Source: Mangrovibacter phragmitis (lineage in GTDB: Bacteria > Pseudomonadota > Gammaproteobacteria > Enterobacterales > Enterobacteriaceae). Taken from it: DNA of 64,000 bases. Below the pieces are notes generated by a model that was not told the DNA's origin, did no database searches, and saw only the letters and a list, made by a program, of their open reading frames with translations. Numbering within the stretch: position 1 is the stretch's first letter; every line of letters begins with the position of its first letter. The stretch lies in assembly GCF_001655675.1 (NCBI RefSeq), contig NZ_LYRP01000022.1:434001-498000 (forward strand), read 5' to 3'. The translations under genes and the position numbers were made by a program. Positions 1-10,546 of the stretch are shown piece by piece.

Positions 1-316
1 GAATAGTGTTAAGAGCTGCGAGTTGCACCTGGTTTCTGCATTCCTCTTCCCGGATTGAGCAAAATCTCACCATCCTCGCGGATTCTATTTTTCCACTTCA
101 ATTTTTTAATATGATTTATTATTCAAATAATATGTATTTTTATTCATTAAATCCTATGTTGAATCGGTTCAATTTGAAAAATAATTAGTTTCAAATTGGT
201 TAAATGTGCATCGAGGCAGGTAACGTTATGATTTGTGCAAAGTTACATTTATGAAACGCTATTTCTGTAATGTTGTTAAAATGTGTGGTGTTTAATGATT
301 TCAGTCAAAACCAATA
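1..316. other. AT-rich intergenic region upstream of pdhR
   Basis: No coding region is supported here. The short open frames do not resemble a known protein. In E. coli this side of pdhR carries the divergent aroP gene, but no AroP start could be recognised on the minus strand, so aroP is either beyond the left edge or absent. The stretch is AT-rich around 80-200 and contains one perfect 10-bp inverted repeat, listed separately. Confidence 0.5.
170..198. repeat. Perfect 10-bp inverted repeat
   Basis: CAATTTGAAA at 170-179 is exactly complementary to TTTCAAATTG at 189-198, with a 9-nt AT-rich spacer. No T-tract follows on either strand, so it does not look like a standard terminator. It could be an operator or a cruciform. 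The right arm runs into AATTGGT, which matches one half of the PdhR operator, but the other half is missing. Confidence 0.6.
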
Positions 317-345
317 TGGACATAAGGTGAATACTTTGTTACTTT
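317..345 (+). promoter_or_regulatory. Probable pdhR-aceEF-lpd promoter
   Basis: A -35-like TGGACA at 317-322 and a -10-like TACTTT at 340-345 are separated by 17 bp. The predicted transcription start, near 352, places the PdhR operator about 10 bp downstream, the geometry reported for the E. coli pdh promoter. The -10 hexamer is weak against consensus, so the assignment rests partly on this spacing. Confidence 0.55.
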
Positions 346-361
346 AGCGTCACGAATATGA

Positions 362-378
362 AATTGGTCTTACCAATT
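362..378 (+). promoter_or_regulatory. PdhR operator
   Basis: AATTGGTCTTACCAATT is a perfect 7-bp inverted repeat with a 3-bp centre. It matches the known PdhR box (ATTGGT-N3-ACCAAT). It lies between the promoter and the pdhR start, so PdhR bound here would block the operon, including its own gene, until pyruvate releases it. Confidence 0.92.
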
Positions 379-409
379 GACTCCGGGCGAAAGGCAGAGA
401 AAATAACGA

Positions 410-1174
410 ATGGCCTACAGCAAAATCCGCCAACCCAAGCTATCTGATGTAATCGAGCAGCAACTGGAGTACCTCATCCTTGAAGGGACATTGCGCCCGG
501 GGGAAAAATTGCCGCCGGAGCGTGAACTGGCGCGTCAATTTGATGTTTCACGCCCTTCATTACGCGAAGCTATCCAGCGTCTTGAAGCAAAAGGGCTGTT
601 ATTACGTCGTCAGGGTGGTGGCACTTTTATCCAGAATAATCTCTGGAAAAGCTTCAGTGACCCTCTTGCTGCTTTGCTGTCAGACCATCCCGAATCTCAG
701 TTTGATCTTCTCGAAACACGCCATGCACTGGAAGGTATTGCAGCCTATTATGCTGCGCTGCGAGGTACAGACGAAGACCTCGCGCGTATTCGCGAATGCC
801 ACGAAAGTATTGAAAGTGCCAGGCAGGCAGGTGATCTGGATGCTGAATCGGAAGCCGTGCTTCAGTATCAGATAGCGGTCACAGAAGCGGCACATAATGT
901 GGTGCTGCTCCACTTGCTTCGCTGTATGGAGCCTATGCTTGCCCAGAATGTTCGACAAAATTTTGAATTGCTCTACTCACGAAGAGATATGCATCCCCTC
1001 GTAAGTAGTCATCGCGCCAGTATTTTCGAAGCGATCATGGCACGTAAGCCGGAACAGGCCCGTGAAGCATCGCACCGGCATCTGGCGTTTATTGAGGAAA
1101 TATTGCTGGATCGCAGCCGTGAGCAAAGTCGAAGAGAACGTTCATTGCGCCGCTTACAGCAACGAAAGGACTAG
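410..1174 (+). CDS. pdhR: Pyruvate-sensing GntR-family repressor PdhR
   Basis: This 254-residue protein is the same length as E. coli PdhR and nearly identical in its DNA-binding part. An N-terminal GntR winged helix (about residues 9-75, with [12 protein letters not shown] and [13 protein letters not shown]) is followed by an all-helical FadR-type effector domain (FCD, about 95-230). Known function: it represses the pyruvate dehydrogenase operon and some respiratory genes, and pyruvate relieves repression. It is the first gene before aceE-aceF-lpd and sits directly behind a perfect PdhR operator, so autoregulation is expected. The start at 410 gives the conserved [11 protein letters not shown]-terminus. 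Confidence 0.97.
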   Translation: MAYSKIRQPKLSDVIEQQLEYLILEGTLRPGEKLPPERELARQFDVSRPSLREAIQRLEAKGLLLRRQGGGTFIQNNLWKSFSDPLAALLSDHPESQFDLLETRHALEGIAAYYAALRGTDEDLARIRECHESIESARQAGDLDAESEAVLQYQIAVTEAAHNVVLLHLLRCMEPMLAQNVRQNFELLYSRRDMHPLVSSHRASIFEAIMARKPEQAREASHRHLAFIEEILLDRSREQSRRERSLRRLQQRKD

Positions 1175-1245
1175 CGTTTTTTCAGGTTTTTTTGCCGGAA
1201 TAAAACGCAAAAGCGCCCAATTATAGAGCGCGGCAACTAAACGCA

Positions 1246-1299
1246 GAACCTGTCTTATTGTGTTTTTACCTCAGGCTGAGAATGCAATGGGACAGGTTC
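1246..1299 (+). other. Hairpin in the pdhR-aceE intergenic leader
   Basis: GAACCTGTC at 1246-1254 pairs perfectly with GACAGGTTC at 1291-1299 across a 36-nt loop, about 35 nt before the aceE start. It has no T-tract, so it is more likely an mRNA structural element (stability or translation) than a terminator. From memory, E. coli has the same two arms with a different loop, which would argue for a conserved RNA fold. Confidence 0.5.
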
Positions 1300-1334
1300 C
1301 AGACAATCAACGATTAAAAGATAAGGAATACCCC

Positions 1335-3998
1335 ATGTCAGAACGTTTGCAAAATGACGTGGATCCGATCGAAACTCGCGACTGGCTACAGGCGATCGAA
1401 TCGGTCATCCGTGAAGAAGGTGTTGAACGCGCGCAGTTCCTGGTTGATCAGTTACTGAGCGAAGCCCGTAAAGGTGGTGTTAAAGTTGCCGCTGGCGCTG
1501 GTGCTGGTAGTTACGTCAATACCATTGCCGTTGAAGATGAACCTGAATACCCGGGTAATCTGGACCTGGAACGTCGTATTCGTTCTGCTATTCGCTGGAA
1601 CGCCATCATGACTGTGCTGCATGCGTCTAAAAAAGACCTGGAGCTGGGCGGTCACATGGCATCTTACCAGTCTTCTGCCACGTTTTATGAAGTGTGCTTT
1701 AACCACTTCTTCCGTGCGCGCAATGAAAAAGATGGCGGTGATCTGGTGTACTTCCAGGGCCACATCTCCCCAGGCGTTTACGCCCGTGCTTTCCTTGAAG
1801 GTCGACTGACTGAAGACCAGATGAACAATTTCCGTCAGGAAGTTCATGGTAATGGTCTGTCTTCTTACCCACACCCGAAACTGATGCCAGAATTCTGGCA
1901 GTTCCCGACTGTTTCCATGGGGCTGGGCCCAATCGGTGCGATTTATCAGGCTAAGTTCCTGAAATATCTGGAACACCGTGGTCTGAAAGATACCTCCGCA
2001 CAAACTGTGTATGCGTTCCTGGGTGACGGTGAGATGGATGAACCGGAATCTAAAGGTGCCATCACTATCGCGACCCGTGAAAAACTGGATAACCTGGTCT
2101 TCGTCATCAACTGTAACCTGCAGCGTCTGGACGGCCCGGTAACCGGTAACGGTAAAATCATTAACGAACTGGAAGGCATCTTCGGTGGTGCTGGCTGGAA
2201 TGTAATTAAAGTGATTTGGGGTGGTCGTTGGGATGAACTGCTGCGTAAAGACACCAGCGGTAAGCTGATCCAACTGATGAATGAAACCGTTGATGGTGAC
2301 TACCAGACCTTTAAATCTAAAGATGGTGCTTACGTTCGCGAACACTTCTTCGGTAAATATCCGGAAACGGCAGCTCTGGTTGCCGACTGGACTGATGACC
2401 AGATTTGGGCGCTGAACCGTGGTGGTCACGATCCGAAGAAAGTCTATGCTGCACTGAAAAAAGCGCAGGAAACCAAAGGCCAGCCGACCGTTATCCTTGC
2501 TCACACCATTAAAGGTTATGGTATGGGTGACGCTGCTGAAGGTAAAAACATCGCGCATCAGGTTAAGAAAATGAACATGGACGGCGTCCGCTATGTGCGT
2601 GACCGTTTCAATGTGCCTGTTGCTGATGAAGACATCGAAAAACTGCCGTATGTGACCTTCGCTCCGGATTCCGAAGAAGCGAAATACTTGCATGCGCAGC
2701 GTGAAAAACTGAACGGCTACCTGCCGACTCGCCAGCCTAAGTTCACTGAAAAACTGGAACTGCCGACGCTGGAAGATTTTGGCCCGCTGCTGGAAGAGCA
2801 GAACAAAGAAATCTCCACCACTATCGCGTTTGTGCGTGCACTGAACGTGATGCTGAAAAACAAATCTATCAAAGATCGCCTGGTGCCGATTATCGCCGAT
2901 GAAGCGCGTACCTTTGGTATGGAAGGTTTGTTCCGTCAGATTGGTATTTACAGCCCGAACGGCCAGCAGTACACCCCGCAGGACCGTGAGCAGGTTGCAT
3001 ACTACAAAGAAGACGAAAAAGGCCAGATTCTGCAGGAAGGGATCAACGAACTGGGTGCCGGCGCATCCTGGCTGGCTGCTGCAACCTCTTACAGCACCAA
3101 CAATTTGCCGATGATTCCGTTCTACATCTACTATTCCATGTTCGGGTTCCAGCGTATTGGCGACCTGTGCTGGGCAGCAGGCGATCAGCAGGCTCGTGGC
3201 TTCCTGATTGGCGGGACTTCAGGCCGTACCACCCTTAACGGTGAAGGTTTGCAGCACGAAGATGGCCACAGCCATATTCAGTCTCTGACTATCCCTAACT
3301 GTATCTCTTACGACCCGTCTTACGCATATGAAGTTGCGGTTATCATGCATGATGGCCTGGAACGCATGTACGGTGAGAAACAAGAGAACGTTTACTACTA
3401 CATCACTACGCTGAACGAAAACTACCACATGCCAGCTATGCCGGCAGGTGCCGAGGAAGGTATCCGTAAGGGTATCTATAAACTCGAAACCGTAGCGGGT
3501 AGCAAAGGCAAAGTTCAGTTGCTGGGCTCTGGTTCTATCCTGCGTCATGTTCGTGAAGCTGCTCAAATTCTGGCTAACGACTACGGTGTGGGCTCTGATG
3601 TGTACAGCGTAACCTCCTTCACTGAACTGGCTCGTGATGGCCAGGATTGTGAACGCTGGAACATGCTACACCCGATGGAAACCCCGCGCGTACCGTACAT
3701 TGCTCAGGTAATGAACGATGCACCGGCAGTGGCATCTACTGACTATATGAAACTGTTTGCTGAACAGGTTCGTACTTATGTACCGGCTGATGACTACCGT
3801 GTACTGGGTACAGACGGCTTTGGTCGCTCTGACAGCCGTGAAAACCTGCGCCACCACTTCGAAGTTGATGCTTCCTATGTGGTTGTAGCGGCACTTGGCG
3901 AACTGGCTAAACGTGGCGAAATCGATAAGAAAGTGGTTGCTGATGCAATTACTAAATTCAACATCGACGCAGAAAAAGTTAACCCACGTCTGGCGTAA
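1335..3998 (+). CDS. aceE: Pyruvate dehydrogenase E1 component AceE
   Basis: This 887-residue thiamine-diphosphate enzyme (same length as E. coli AceE) decarboxylates pyruvate and reductively acetylates the lipoyl groups of AceF in the cytosolic pyruvate dehydrogenase complex. It is a homodimeric-type E1. The ThDP/Mg-binding region begins with [10 protein letters not shown] (about residues 230-239) and continues to [12 protein letters not shown] central pyrimidine-binding domain and a C-terminal transketolase-like domain follow. The start at 1335 was chosen because TAAGGA lies 7 nt upstream and it gives the conserved [14 protein letters not shown]; an upstream in-frame start would add 25 unconserved residues. 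It is followed 14 bp later by aceF. Confidence 0.98.
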   Translation: MSERLQNDVDPIETRDWLQAIESVIREEGVERAQFLVDQLLSEARKGGVKVAAGAGAGSYVNTIAVEDEPEYPGNLDLERRIRSAIRWNAIMTVLHASKKDLELGGHMASYQSSATFYEVCFNHFFRARNEKDGGDLVYFQGHISPGVYARAFLEGRLTEDQMNNFRQEVHGNGLSSYPHPKLMPEFWQFPTVSMGLGPIGAIYQAKFLKYLEHRGLKDTSAQTVYAFLGDGEMDEPESKGAITIATREKLDNLVFVINCNLQRLDGPVTGNGKIINELEGIFGGAGWNVIKVIWGGRWDELLRKDTSGKLIQLMNETVDGDYQTFKSKDGAYVREHFFGKYPETAALVADWTDDQIWALNRGGHDPKKVYAALKKAQETKGQPTVILAHTIKGYGMGDAAEGKNIAHQVKKMNMDGVRYVRDRFNVPVADEDIEKLPYVTFAPDSEEAKYLHAQREKLNGYLPTRQPKFTEKLELPTLEDFGPLLEEQNKEISTTIAFVRALNVMLKNKSIKDRLVPIIADEARTFGMEGLFRQIGIYSPNGQQYTPQDREQVAYYKEDEKGQILQEGINELGAGASWLAAATSYSTNNLPMIPFYIYYSMFGFQRIGDLCWAAGDQQARGFLIGGTSGRTTLNGEGLQHEDGHSHIQSLTIPNCISYDPSYAYEVAVIMHDGLERMYGEKQENVYYYITTLNENYHMPAMPAGAEEGIRKGIYKLETVAGSKGKVQLLGSGSILRHVREAAQILANDYGVGSDVYSVTSFTELARDGQDCERWNMLHPMETPRVPYIAQVMNDAPAVASTDYMKLFAEQVRTYVPADDYRVLGTDGFGRSDSRENLRHHFEVDASYVVVAALGELAKRGEIDKKVVADAITKFNIDAEKVNPRLA

Positions 3999-4012
3999 GA
4001 GGTAAAAGAATA

Positions 4013-5893
4013 ATGGCTATCGAAATTAATGTACCGGACATCGGGGCTGATGAAGTTGAAATCACCGAGATTCTGGTCAAAGTGGGCGACAAAGTTGAAG
4101 CTGAACAGTCGCTGATCACCGTGGAAGGCGACAAAGCCTCTATGGAAGTTCCGTCTCCTCAGGCTGGCATCGTTAAAGAGATCAAAGTCTCTGTTGGCGA
4201 CAAAACCGAGACTGGCAAACTGATCATGATTTTCGATTCCGCCGACGGTGCAGCAGCTGCTGCACCTGTGCAGGAAGAGAAGAAAGCTGCCGCTCCGGCC
4301 GCCGCGCCTGCTGCCGCTGCCGCTAAAGAAGTACACGTACCTGATATCGGCAGTGACGAAGTAGAAGTCACTGAACTGCTGGTTAAAGTGGGTGATACCG
4401 TTGAAGCTGAGCAATCTCTGATTACTGTTGAAGGTGACAAAGCTTCAATGGAAGTGCCAGCACCCTTTGCCGGTACCGTTAAAGAGATCAAAGTTAACAC
4501 CGGTGACAAAGTGTCTACTGGCTCCCTGATCATGGTCTTCGAAGTGGCGGGTGCTGCACCTGCTTCCGCGCCTGCTCAGGCTGCTGCTCCGGCTCCGGCT
4601 GCTGCTGGCGGCGCGAAAGACGTTAACGTACCGGACATCGGCGGTGACGAAGTTGAAGTAACCGAAGTGATGGTGAAAGTGGGCGATAAAGTTGCCGCTG
4701 AGCAGTCGCTGATCACCGTGGAAGGCGACAAGGCTTCTATGGAAGTACCTGCGCCGTTTGCCGGTACTGTTAAAGAGATCAAAATCAGCACTGGCGACAA
4801 AGTGTCTACCGGTTCACTGATCATGGTCTTCGAAGTGGAAGGCGCTGCACCTGCCGCCGCTCCAGCTGCCGCAGCCACTCCGGCACCGGCAACTGCACCG
4901 GCTCAGGCGGCTAAACCTGCAGCACCTGCTGCAAAAGCGGAAGGCAAATCTGAGTTTGCTGAAAACGACGCTTACGTCCACGCGACTCCGCTGATTCGCC
5001 GCCTGGCGCGCGAATTCGGCGTGAATCTGGCGAAAGTGAAAGGGTCTGGTCGCAAAGGCCGTATCCTGCGCGAAGACGTTCAGGCTTACGTGAAAGATGC
5101 CGTAAAACGTGCAGAAGCTGCGCCGGCTGCTGCCACGGGTGGTGGTCTGCCAGGCATGCTGCCATGGCCGAAAGTGGACTTCAGCAAGTTTGGTGAAGTT
5201 GAAGAAGTGGAACTGGGCCGTATCCAGAAAATTTCTGGTGCTAACCTGAGCCGTAACTGGGTAATGATCCCGCATGTTACGCACTTCGACAAAACAGATA
5301 TCACCGATCTGGAAGCATTCCGTAAACAGCAGAATGCCGAAGCAGAGAAGCGTAAACTGGACGTGAAATTCACTCCAGTGGTCTTCATCATGAAAGCCGT
5401 TGCTGCAGCGCTTGAGCAAATGCCGCGTTTCAACAGTTCTCTGTCTGAAGATGCACAGCGCCTGACTCTGAAAAAATACATCAATATTGGTGTAGCTGTT
5501 GATACGCCAAATGGTCTGGTTGTTCCGGTCTTCAAAGATGTGAACAAGAAGAGCATTACTGAGTTGTCCCGTGAACTGACTACCATCTCTAAGAAAGCGC
5601 GTGATGGTAAACTGACTGCCGGCGAAATGCAGGGTGGCTGCTTCACTATCTCCAGTATCGGTGGCCTGGGTACCACCCACTTCGCGCCTATCGTTAATGC
5701 GCCGGAAGTGGCTATCCTTGGTGTGTCCAAGTCCGCGATGGAGCCGGTGTGGAATGGTAAAGAGTTCGTGCCGCGTCTGATGATGCCAATCTCTCTGTCC
5801 TTCGACCACCGTGTGATTGACGGGGCTGATGGTGCGCGTTTCATCACCATCATCAACAACATGCTGAGCGATATTCGCCGCCTGGTGATGTAA
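4013..5893 (+). CDS. aceF: Pyruvate dehydrogenase E2, dihydrolipoamide acetyltransferase AceF
   Basis: This is the core of the pyruvate dehydrogenase complex and transfers acetyl groups from lipoyl arms to CoA. Its 626 residues (E. coli: 630) contain three tandem lipoyl domains with modifiable lysines at K41, K143 and K240, each in a GDKAS motif. Long Ala/Pro linkers separate these from a peripheral subunit-binding domain (about 325-360, [14 protein letters not shown]) and the catalytic acetyltransferase domain, which ends with [10 protein letters not shown] (His599, Asp603). Three lipoyl domains are typical of enteric AceF. The lipoyl repeats share near-identical DNA. An intrinsic terminator follows, so lpd is also expressed from its own promoter. 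Confidence 0.98.
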   Translation: MAIEINVPDIGADEVEITEILVKVGDKVEAEQSLITVEGDKASMEVPSPQAGIVKEIKVSVGDKTETGKLIMIFDSADGAAAAAPVQEEKKAAAPAAAPAAAAAKEVHVPDIGSDEVEVTELLVKVGDTVEAEQSLITVEGDKASMEVPAPFAGTVKEIKVNTGDKVSTGSLIMVFEVAGAAPASAPAQAAAPAPAAAGGAKDVNVPDIGGDEVEVTEVMVKVGDKVAAEQSLITVEGDKASMEVPAPFAGTVKEIKISTGDKVSTGSLIMVFEVEGAAPAAAPAAAATPAPATAPAQAAKPAAPAAKAEGKSEFAENDAYVHATPLIRRLAREFGVNLAKVKGSGRKGRILREDVQAYVKDAVKRAEAAPAAATGGGLPGMLPWPKVDFSKFGEVEEVELGRIQKISGANLSRNWVMIPHVTHFDKTDITDLEAFRKQQNAEAEKRKLDVKFTPVVFIMKAVAAALEQMPRFNSSLSEDAQRLTLKKYINIGVAVDTPNGLVVPVFKDVNKKSITELSRELTTISKKARDGKLTAGEMQGGCFTISSIGGLGTTHFAPIVNAPEVAILGVSKSAMEPVWNGKEFVPRLMMPISLSFDHRVIDGADGARFITIINNMLSDIRRLVM

Positions 5894-5900
5894 TTAGAGA

Positions 5901-5926
5901 AAGCCGGCCTGACGGTCGGCTTTTTT
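5901..5926 (+). terminator. Intrinsic terminator after aceF
   Basis: GCCGGCC and GGTCGGC pair around a TGAC loop and are followed by six T residues. It separates aceEF from lpd and probably allows partial read-through, as E. coli makes both a long and a separate lpd transcript. Confidence 0.85.
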
Positions 5927-5988
5927 CTGGTAACCTCATACCTGTTGTGGGGCTGTGCGAGCCAAATTGATTCGTTACCCGTTTGTTG

Positions 5989-6017
5989 TTTCAAAATTGT
6001 TAACAATTTTGTAGAAT
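5989..6017 (+). promoter_or_regulatory. lpd promoter with embedded 18-bp palindrome
   Basis: A -10-like TAGAAT at 6012-6017 lies 17 bp after a weak -35-like TTTCAA at 5989-5994. The spacer holds a perfect palindrome, AAAATTGTTAACAATTTT (5993-6010). In E. coli the lpd promoter is repressed anaerobically by ArcA, and this GTTAAC-centred AT-rich palindrome sits where such a site would block the promoter. Which protein binds is inference. Confidence 0.5.
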
Positions 6018-6092
6018 GCGGACGGATAGAACGTCCCGGTGGATGATGGGCGTAAAGACCAGGGACCGCCGGAAATAAATTAAGAGGTCATG

Positions 6093-7520
6093 ATGAGTAC
6101 TGAAATTAAAACTCAGGTCGTGGTACTTGGGGCGGGCCCGGCAGGTTACTCTGCGGCCTTTCGTTGCGCTGATTTAGGTCTGGAAACCGTTCTGGTTGAG
6201 CGCTACAGCACCCTGGGTGGTGTTTGCCTTAACGTCGGTTGTATCCCTTCAAAAGCTCTTCTGCACGTTGCTAAAGTTATCGAAGAAGCAAAAGCACTGG
6301 CTGAACACGGTATTGTTTTCGGCGAGCCGCAGACTGATATCGATAAAATCCGTACCTGGAAAGAAAAAGTGATCACCCAGTTAACGGGTGGCCTGGCGGG
6401 TATGGCAAAAGGCCGTAAAGTAAAAGTGGTGACTGGCCTGGGTAAATTTACTGGCGCAAACACGCTGGAAGTTGACGGTGAGAATGGCAAAACCATTATC
6501 AATTTCGATAACGCGATTATCGCTGCTGGTTCTCGTCCGGTTCAGTTGCCGTTCATTCCTCATGAAGACCCGCGTATTTGGGATTCCACTGATGCGCTGG
6601 AACTGAAATCTGTACCGAAACGTATGCTGTTGATGGGCGGTGGTATCATCGGTCTGGAAATGGGTACGGTTTACCATGCGCTGGGTTCACAGATTGACGT
6701 GGTCGAAATGTTCGATCAGGTTATTCCTGCCGCAGACAAAGACGTGGTTAAAGTCTTCACCAAACGTATCAGCAAGAAATTCAACCTGATGCTGGAAACA
6801 AAAGTGACTGCAGTTGAAGCCAAAGAAGACGGCATCTACGTTTCTATGGAAGGTAAAAAAGCGCCTGCTGAAGCACAGCGTTATGACGCAGTTCTGGTCG
6901 CAATTGGCCGTGTACCAAATGGTAAGCTGATTGATGCCGGTATGGCGGGTGTTGAAGTTGATGAACGTGGCTTCATCCATGTTGATAAACAAATGCGCAC
7001 CAATGTGCCGCACATCTACGCTATCGGTGACATCGTTGGCCAACCAATGCTGGCTCACAAAGGCGTGCATGAAGGCCATGTGGCGGCTGAAGTTATCGCC
7101 GGTATGAAACACTACTTTGACCCGAAAGTGATTCCATCTATTGCTTACACTGAACCTGAAGTGGCATGGGTCGGGATGACAGAAAAAGAAGCGAAAGAGA
7201 AGGGTGTCAGCTATGAAACTGCGACCTTCCCATGGGCCGCATCTGGTCGTGCAATCGCTTCTGATTGTGCTGACGGTATGACCAAACTGATTTTCGATAA
7301 AGAAACACATCGTGTTATCGGTGGTGCCATTGTAGGTACTAACGGCGGTGAGTTGCTGGGTGAAATTGGCCTGGCTATCGAAATGGGTTGTGATGCTGAA
7401 GATATCGCACTGACCATTCATGCTCACCCAACACTGCACGAATCTGTTGGCCTTGCGGCTGAAGTATTCGAAGGCAGCATCACCGACTTGCCGAACCCAA
7501 AAGCGAAGAAAAGTAAATAA
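6093..7520 (+). CDS. lpd: Dihydrolipoamide dehydrogenase (E3)
   Basis: This is an FAD-dependent disulfide oxidoreductase that reoxidises lipoyl groups with NAD+. It is shared by the pyruvate and 2-oxoglutarate dehydrogenase complexes and the glycine cleavage system. Visible features are the N-terminal FAD motif GAGPAGYSAA, the redox-active pair in GGVCLNVGCIPSK, a second nucleotide-binding GGGIIGLEMG (about residue 180) and the C-terminal HAHPTLHE with the catalytic His-Glu dyad. It has 475 residues from 6093 (E. coli: 474). An ATG three bases upstream is an equally possible start. It has its own promoter and a strong terminator, and is the last gene of the pdh cluster. Confidence 0.97.
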   Translation: MSTEIKTQVVVLGAGPAGYSAAFRCADLGLETVLVERYSTLGGVCLNVGCIPSKALLHVAKVIEEAKALAEHGIVFGEPQTDIDKIRTWKEKVITQLTGGLAGMAKGRKVKVVTGLGKFTGANTLEVDGENGKTIINFDNAIIAAGSRPVQLPFIPHEDPRIWDSTDALELKSVPKRMLLMGGGIIGLEMGTVYHALGSQIDVVEMFDQVIPAADKDVVKVFTKRISKKFNLMLETKVTAVEAKEDGIYVSMEGKKAPAEAQRYDAVLVAIGRVPNGKLIDAGMAGVEVDERGFIHVDKQMRTNVPHIYAIGDIVGQPMLAHKGVHEGHVAAEVIAGMKHYFDPKVIPSIAYTEPEVAWVGMTEKEAKEKGVSYETATFPWAASGRAIASDCADGMTKLIFDKETHRVIGGAIVGTNGGELLGEIGLAIEMGCDAEDIALTIHAHPTLHESVGLAAEVFEGSITDLPNPKAKKSK

Positions 7521-7550
7521 GTCGAGTGAAGACCTGAAGTAAAGATAAAG

Positions 7551-7574
7551 CGGCCCTCATGGGCCGTTTTTTTT
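7551..7574 (+). terminator. Intrinsic terminator after lpd
   Basis: CGGCCC and GGGCCG form a perfect stem around TCAT, followed by a run of eight T residues. It ends the pdh operon. Confidence 0.93.
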
Positions 7575-7645
7575 GCGCCAAAAATCGTAAACAAGACAGC
7601 AATATACCGTGCTTAACGATTCAGCAAATATTTAATGTTGCTTTT

Positions 7646-7674
7646 TTGTAAACAGATTAACAGCCTACTGAAAT
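7646..7674 (+). promoter_or_regulatory. Candidate acnB promoter
   Basis: TTGTAA and TGAAAT are separated by 17 bp, about 115 bp before the acnB start. The -10 matches consensus at only four of six positions. It is offered as the best sigma-70-like pair in the 214-bp lpd-acnB gap, which shows no other clear feature. Confidence 0.3.
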
Positions 7675-7788
7675 CCTGATATGCTCCCAGTGCGGGACTG
7701 GGCTCTTTACCCTACATTCTGAGGTCTCATCGGAAAGTGAAGAGGAGCGTCCGGTGCCGATATGACAATGAGAGCGAGGAGAACCGTC

Positions 7789-10386
7789 GTGCTAGAAGAA
7801 TACCGTAAGCACGTAGCTGAGCGTGCTGCAGAAGGTGTTGTACCGAAACCGCTGGATGCAATCCAGATGGCCGCACTGGTAGAGCTGCTGAAGACCCCGC
7901 CTGCGGGTGAAGAAGAATTTTTGTTAGATTTACTGACCAACCGAGTCCCTCCGGGTGTTGATGAAGCCGCCTACGTCAAAGCAGGTTTCCTTGCTGCTAT
8001 TACTAAAGGCGAAACGACCTCTCCACTGATTACTCCTGAAAAAGCTGTCGAGCTCCTTGGCACAATGCAAGGGGGGTATAACATCCATCCGTTGGTGGAA
8101 GCGCTGGACAATGAGAAGCTGGCCCCGGTTGCTGCTAAAGCGCTGTCTCACACCCTGCTGATGTTTGACAATTTTTACGACGTTGAAGAAAAAGCGAAAA
8201 ATGGCAACGTCTTCGCTAAACAGGTTGTTCAGTCCTGGGCTGATGCCGAATGGTTCCTGTCCCGCCCGAAACTGGCTGATAAAATCACCGTTACTGTATT
8301 TAAAGTGACGGGTGAAACCAACACCGATGACCTGTCGCCGGCACCTGATGCCTGGTCCCGCCCGGATATCCCATTGCATGCTCTGGCTATGCTTAAAAAC
8401 GCCCGTGATGGTATTGAGCCTGACCAGCCTGGTAGCGTCGGCCCGATTAAACAGATTGAAGCGCTGCAACAAAAAGGCTTCCCGCTGGCGTACGTCGGGG
8501 ATGTTGTAGGTACAGGTTCATCGCGTAAATCTGCAACCAACTCCGTTTTGTGGTTCATGGGGGATGACATCCCGGGTGTGCCTAACAAACGCAGTGGTGG
8601 GGTTGTCCTGGGTGGCAAAATTGCCCCAATCTTCTTCAACACCATGGAAGATGCCGGTGCGCTGCCTGTTGAGGTGGATGTATCAAACCTGAATATGGGC
8701 GATGTCATTGATATCTACCCGTATAAAGGTGAGGTTTGCCGCCATGACTCCGACGAAGTACTGGCCACCTTTGAACTTAAGACGGATGTTCTGCTGGATG
8801 AAGTGCGTGCCGGTGGGCGTATCCCGCTGATTATTGGCCGCGGGCTGACCAGCAAAGCGCGTGAGTCCCTGGGCCTTGAACACAGCGATGTGTTCCGTAA
8901 AGCGAAAGATGTCGCTGACAGTAACCGTGGTTTCTCCCTGGCGCAAAAAATGGTTGGCCGTGCTTGTGGTGTTGCCGGTATCCGTCCAGGCCAGTATTGC
9001 GAACCAAAAATGACATCTGTTGGTTCACAAGATACCACCGGGCCGATGACCCGTGATGAGCTGAAAGACCTGGCATGCCTGGGTTTCTCCGCTGACCTGG
9101 TTATGCAGTCATTCTGCCACACTGCCGCCTATCCAAAACCGGTTGACGTACAAACTCATCATACCTTGCCAGATTTTATTATGAACCGTGGCGGTGTGTC
9201 CCTGCGTCCGGGCGACGGTATTATTCACTCCTGGCTGAACCGAATGCTGCTGCCGGATACCGTTGGTACCGGCGGAGATTCCCATACGCGTTTCCCGATT
9301 GGGATCTCGTTCCCGGCTGGCTCTGGGTTGGTGGCTTTCGCTGCTGCAACTGGCGTTATGCCGCTGGATATGCCGGAATCTGTGCTGGTGCGTTTCTCCG
9401 GGAAAATGCAACCGGGTATCACTTTGCGTGATCTGGTGCATGCCATTCCGCTGTACGCTATTCGTCAGGGGCTGTTGACGGTTGAGAAGAAAGGTAAGAA
9501 AAACATCTTCTCTGGTCGTATTCTGGAAATCGAAGGTCTGCCCACACTCAAAGTTGAACAGGCATTTGAACTGGCGGATGCCTCTGCAGAACGTTCTGCT
9601 GCGGGCTGTACTATCAAGCTGGATAAAGACCCGATCACTGAATACCTCAATTCCAACATTGTTCTGCTGAAATGGATGATCGCGGAAGGTTATGGTGACC
9701 GCCGTACTCTGGAGCGCCGTATTCAGGGTATGGAAAAATGGCTGGCCGACCCGCAGTTGCTGGAAGGTGATGCCGATGCGGAATATGCCGCTGTGATCGA
9801 CATTAATCTGGATGAGATCAAAGAGCCGATTCTGTGCGCACCGAATGACCCGGATGATGCCCGCCTGTTGTCCGATGTGGCTGGCAGCAAAATTGATGAA
9901 GTCTTTATTGGTTCCTGCATGACCAATATCGGCCACTTCCGTGCAGCCGGTAAGTTGCTCGACAGCCATAAAGGCCAGTTGCCAACGCGTTTGTGGGTTG
10001 CTCCGCCAACACGAATGGATGCCGCACAGCTGACAGAAGAAGGGTACTACAGCGTATTCGGTAAGAGTGGCGCCCGTATTGAAATTCCAGGCTGTTCACT
10101 GTGCATGGGTAACCAGGCGCGAGTTGCGGACGGGGCGACAGTTGTGTCGACTTCTACTCGTAACTTCCCGAACCGTTTAGGTACTGGGGCGAATGTGTAC
10201 CTGGCATCTGCAGAGCTGGCTGCGGTTGCATCGCTGCTTGGCAAATTGCCGACACCTCAGGAATACCAGGCCTTTATGGAGCAAGTCGATAAGACCGCGA
10301 CAGATACCTACCGTTACCTGAACTTTGACCGTCTCAGTCAGTATACGGAAAAAGCAGATGGCGTGATTTTCCAGACTGCAGTCTGA
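7789..10386 (+). CDS. acnB: Bifunctional aconitase B
   Basis: The main aconitase of the growth-phase TCA cycle, it isomerises citrate and isocitrate using a [4Fe-4S] cluster and also dehydrates 2-methylisocitrate. The order is N-terminal HEAT-like domain (about 1-160), swivel domain, then the cluster-bearing core. Cluster ligands are visible in FIGSCMTN and [20 protein letters not shown] and [10 protein letters not shown] are also conserved. The start chosen is GTG at 7789, with GAGGAG 7 nt upstream, giving MLEEYRKHV and 865 residues as in E. coli; an in-frame ATG at 7762 would add nine unconserved residues. In E. coli yacH lies between lpd and acnB; here there is no gene. Confidence 0.97.
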   Translation: MLEEYRKHVAERAAEGVVPKPLDAIQMAALVELLKTPPAGEEEFLLDLLTNRVPPGVDEAAYVKAGFLAAITKGETTSPLITPEKAVELLGTMQGGYNIHPLVEALDNEKLAPVAAKALSHTLLMFDNFYDVEEKAKNGNVFAKQVVQSWADAEWFLSRPKLADKITVTVFKVTGETNTDDLSPAPDAWSRPDIPLHALAMLKNARDGIEPDQPGSVGPIKQIEALQQKGFPLAYVGDVVGTGSSRKSATNSVLWFMGDDIPGVPNKRSGGVVLGGKIAPIFFNTMEDAGALPVEVDVSNLNMGDVIDIYPYKGEVCRHDSDEVLATFELKTDVLLDEVRAGGRIPLIIGRGLTSKARESLGLEHSDVFRKAKDVADSNRGFSLAQKMVGRACGVAGIRPGQYCEPKMTSVGSQDTTGPMTRDELKDLACLGFSADLVMQSFCHTAAYPKPVDVQTHHTLPDFIMNRGGVSLRPGDGIIHSWLNRMLLPDTVGTGGDSHTRFPIGISFPAGSGLVAFAAATGVMPLDMPESVLVRFSGKMQPGITLRDLVHAIPLYAIRQGLLTVEKKGKKNIFSGRILEIEGLPTLKVEQAFELADASAERSAAGCTIKLDKDPITEYLNSNIVLLKWMIAEGYGDRRTLERRIQGMEKWLADPQLLEGDADAEYAAVIDINLDEIKEPILCAPNDPDDARLLSDVAGSKIDEVFIGSCMTNIGHFRAAGKLLDSHKGQLPTRLWVAPPTRMDAAQLTEEGYYSVFGKSGARIEIPGCSLCMGNQARVADGATVVSTSTRNFPNRLGTGANVYLASAELAAVASLLGKLPTPQEYQAFMEQVDKTATDTYRYLNFDRLSQYTEKADGVIFQTAV

Positions 10387-10408
10387 CTTTCAGCTCTGCC
10401 ATACTGTA

Positions 10409-10446
10409 GAATCCCTTTCCCTTCGGGGGGAGGGATTCTTTTTTTT
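10409..10446 (+). terminator. Intrinsic terminator after acnB
   Basis: AATCCCT pairs with AGGGATT around a pyrimidine/G-rich inner stem capped by TTCG, followed by eight or more T residues. Confidence 0.9.
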
Positions 10447-10546
10447 AAGTTGTCACCGTCCCCGCTTTTTTTCTGGTGTTTGACTGAGATAATAGCGTTG
10501 TCAAAGCCCGCCTGCAGGTTGGGGCACGCATAGAGAGGAACACATT

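Noticed and set aside
117-132. TATTATT/AATAATA short palindrome
   Set aside because: Such palindromes are expected by chance in DNA this rich in A and T.
1-300. Possible aroP promoter with TyrR boxes
   Set aside because: No adequate TGTAAA-N6-TTTACA match was found and no AroP start is visible on the minus strand.
1452-2693. A 413-codon minus-strand open frame inside aceE
   Set aside because: It mirrors the strongly biased codons of aceE and has no recognisable protein features; similar antisense frames lie over aceF, lpd, acnB, rpsB and map.
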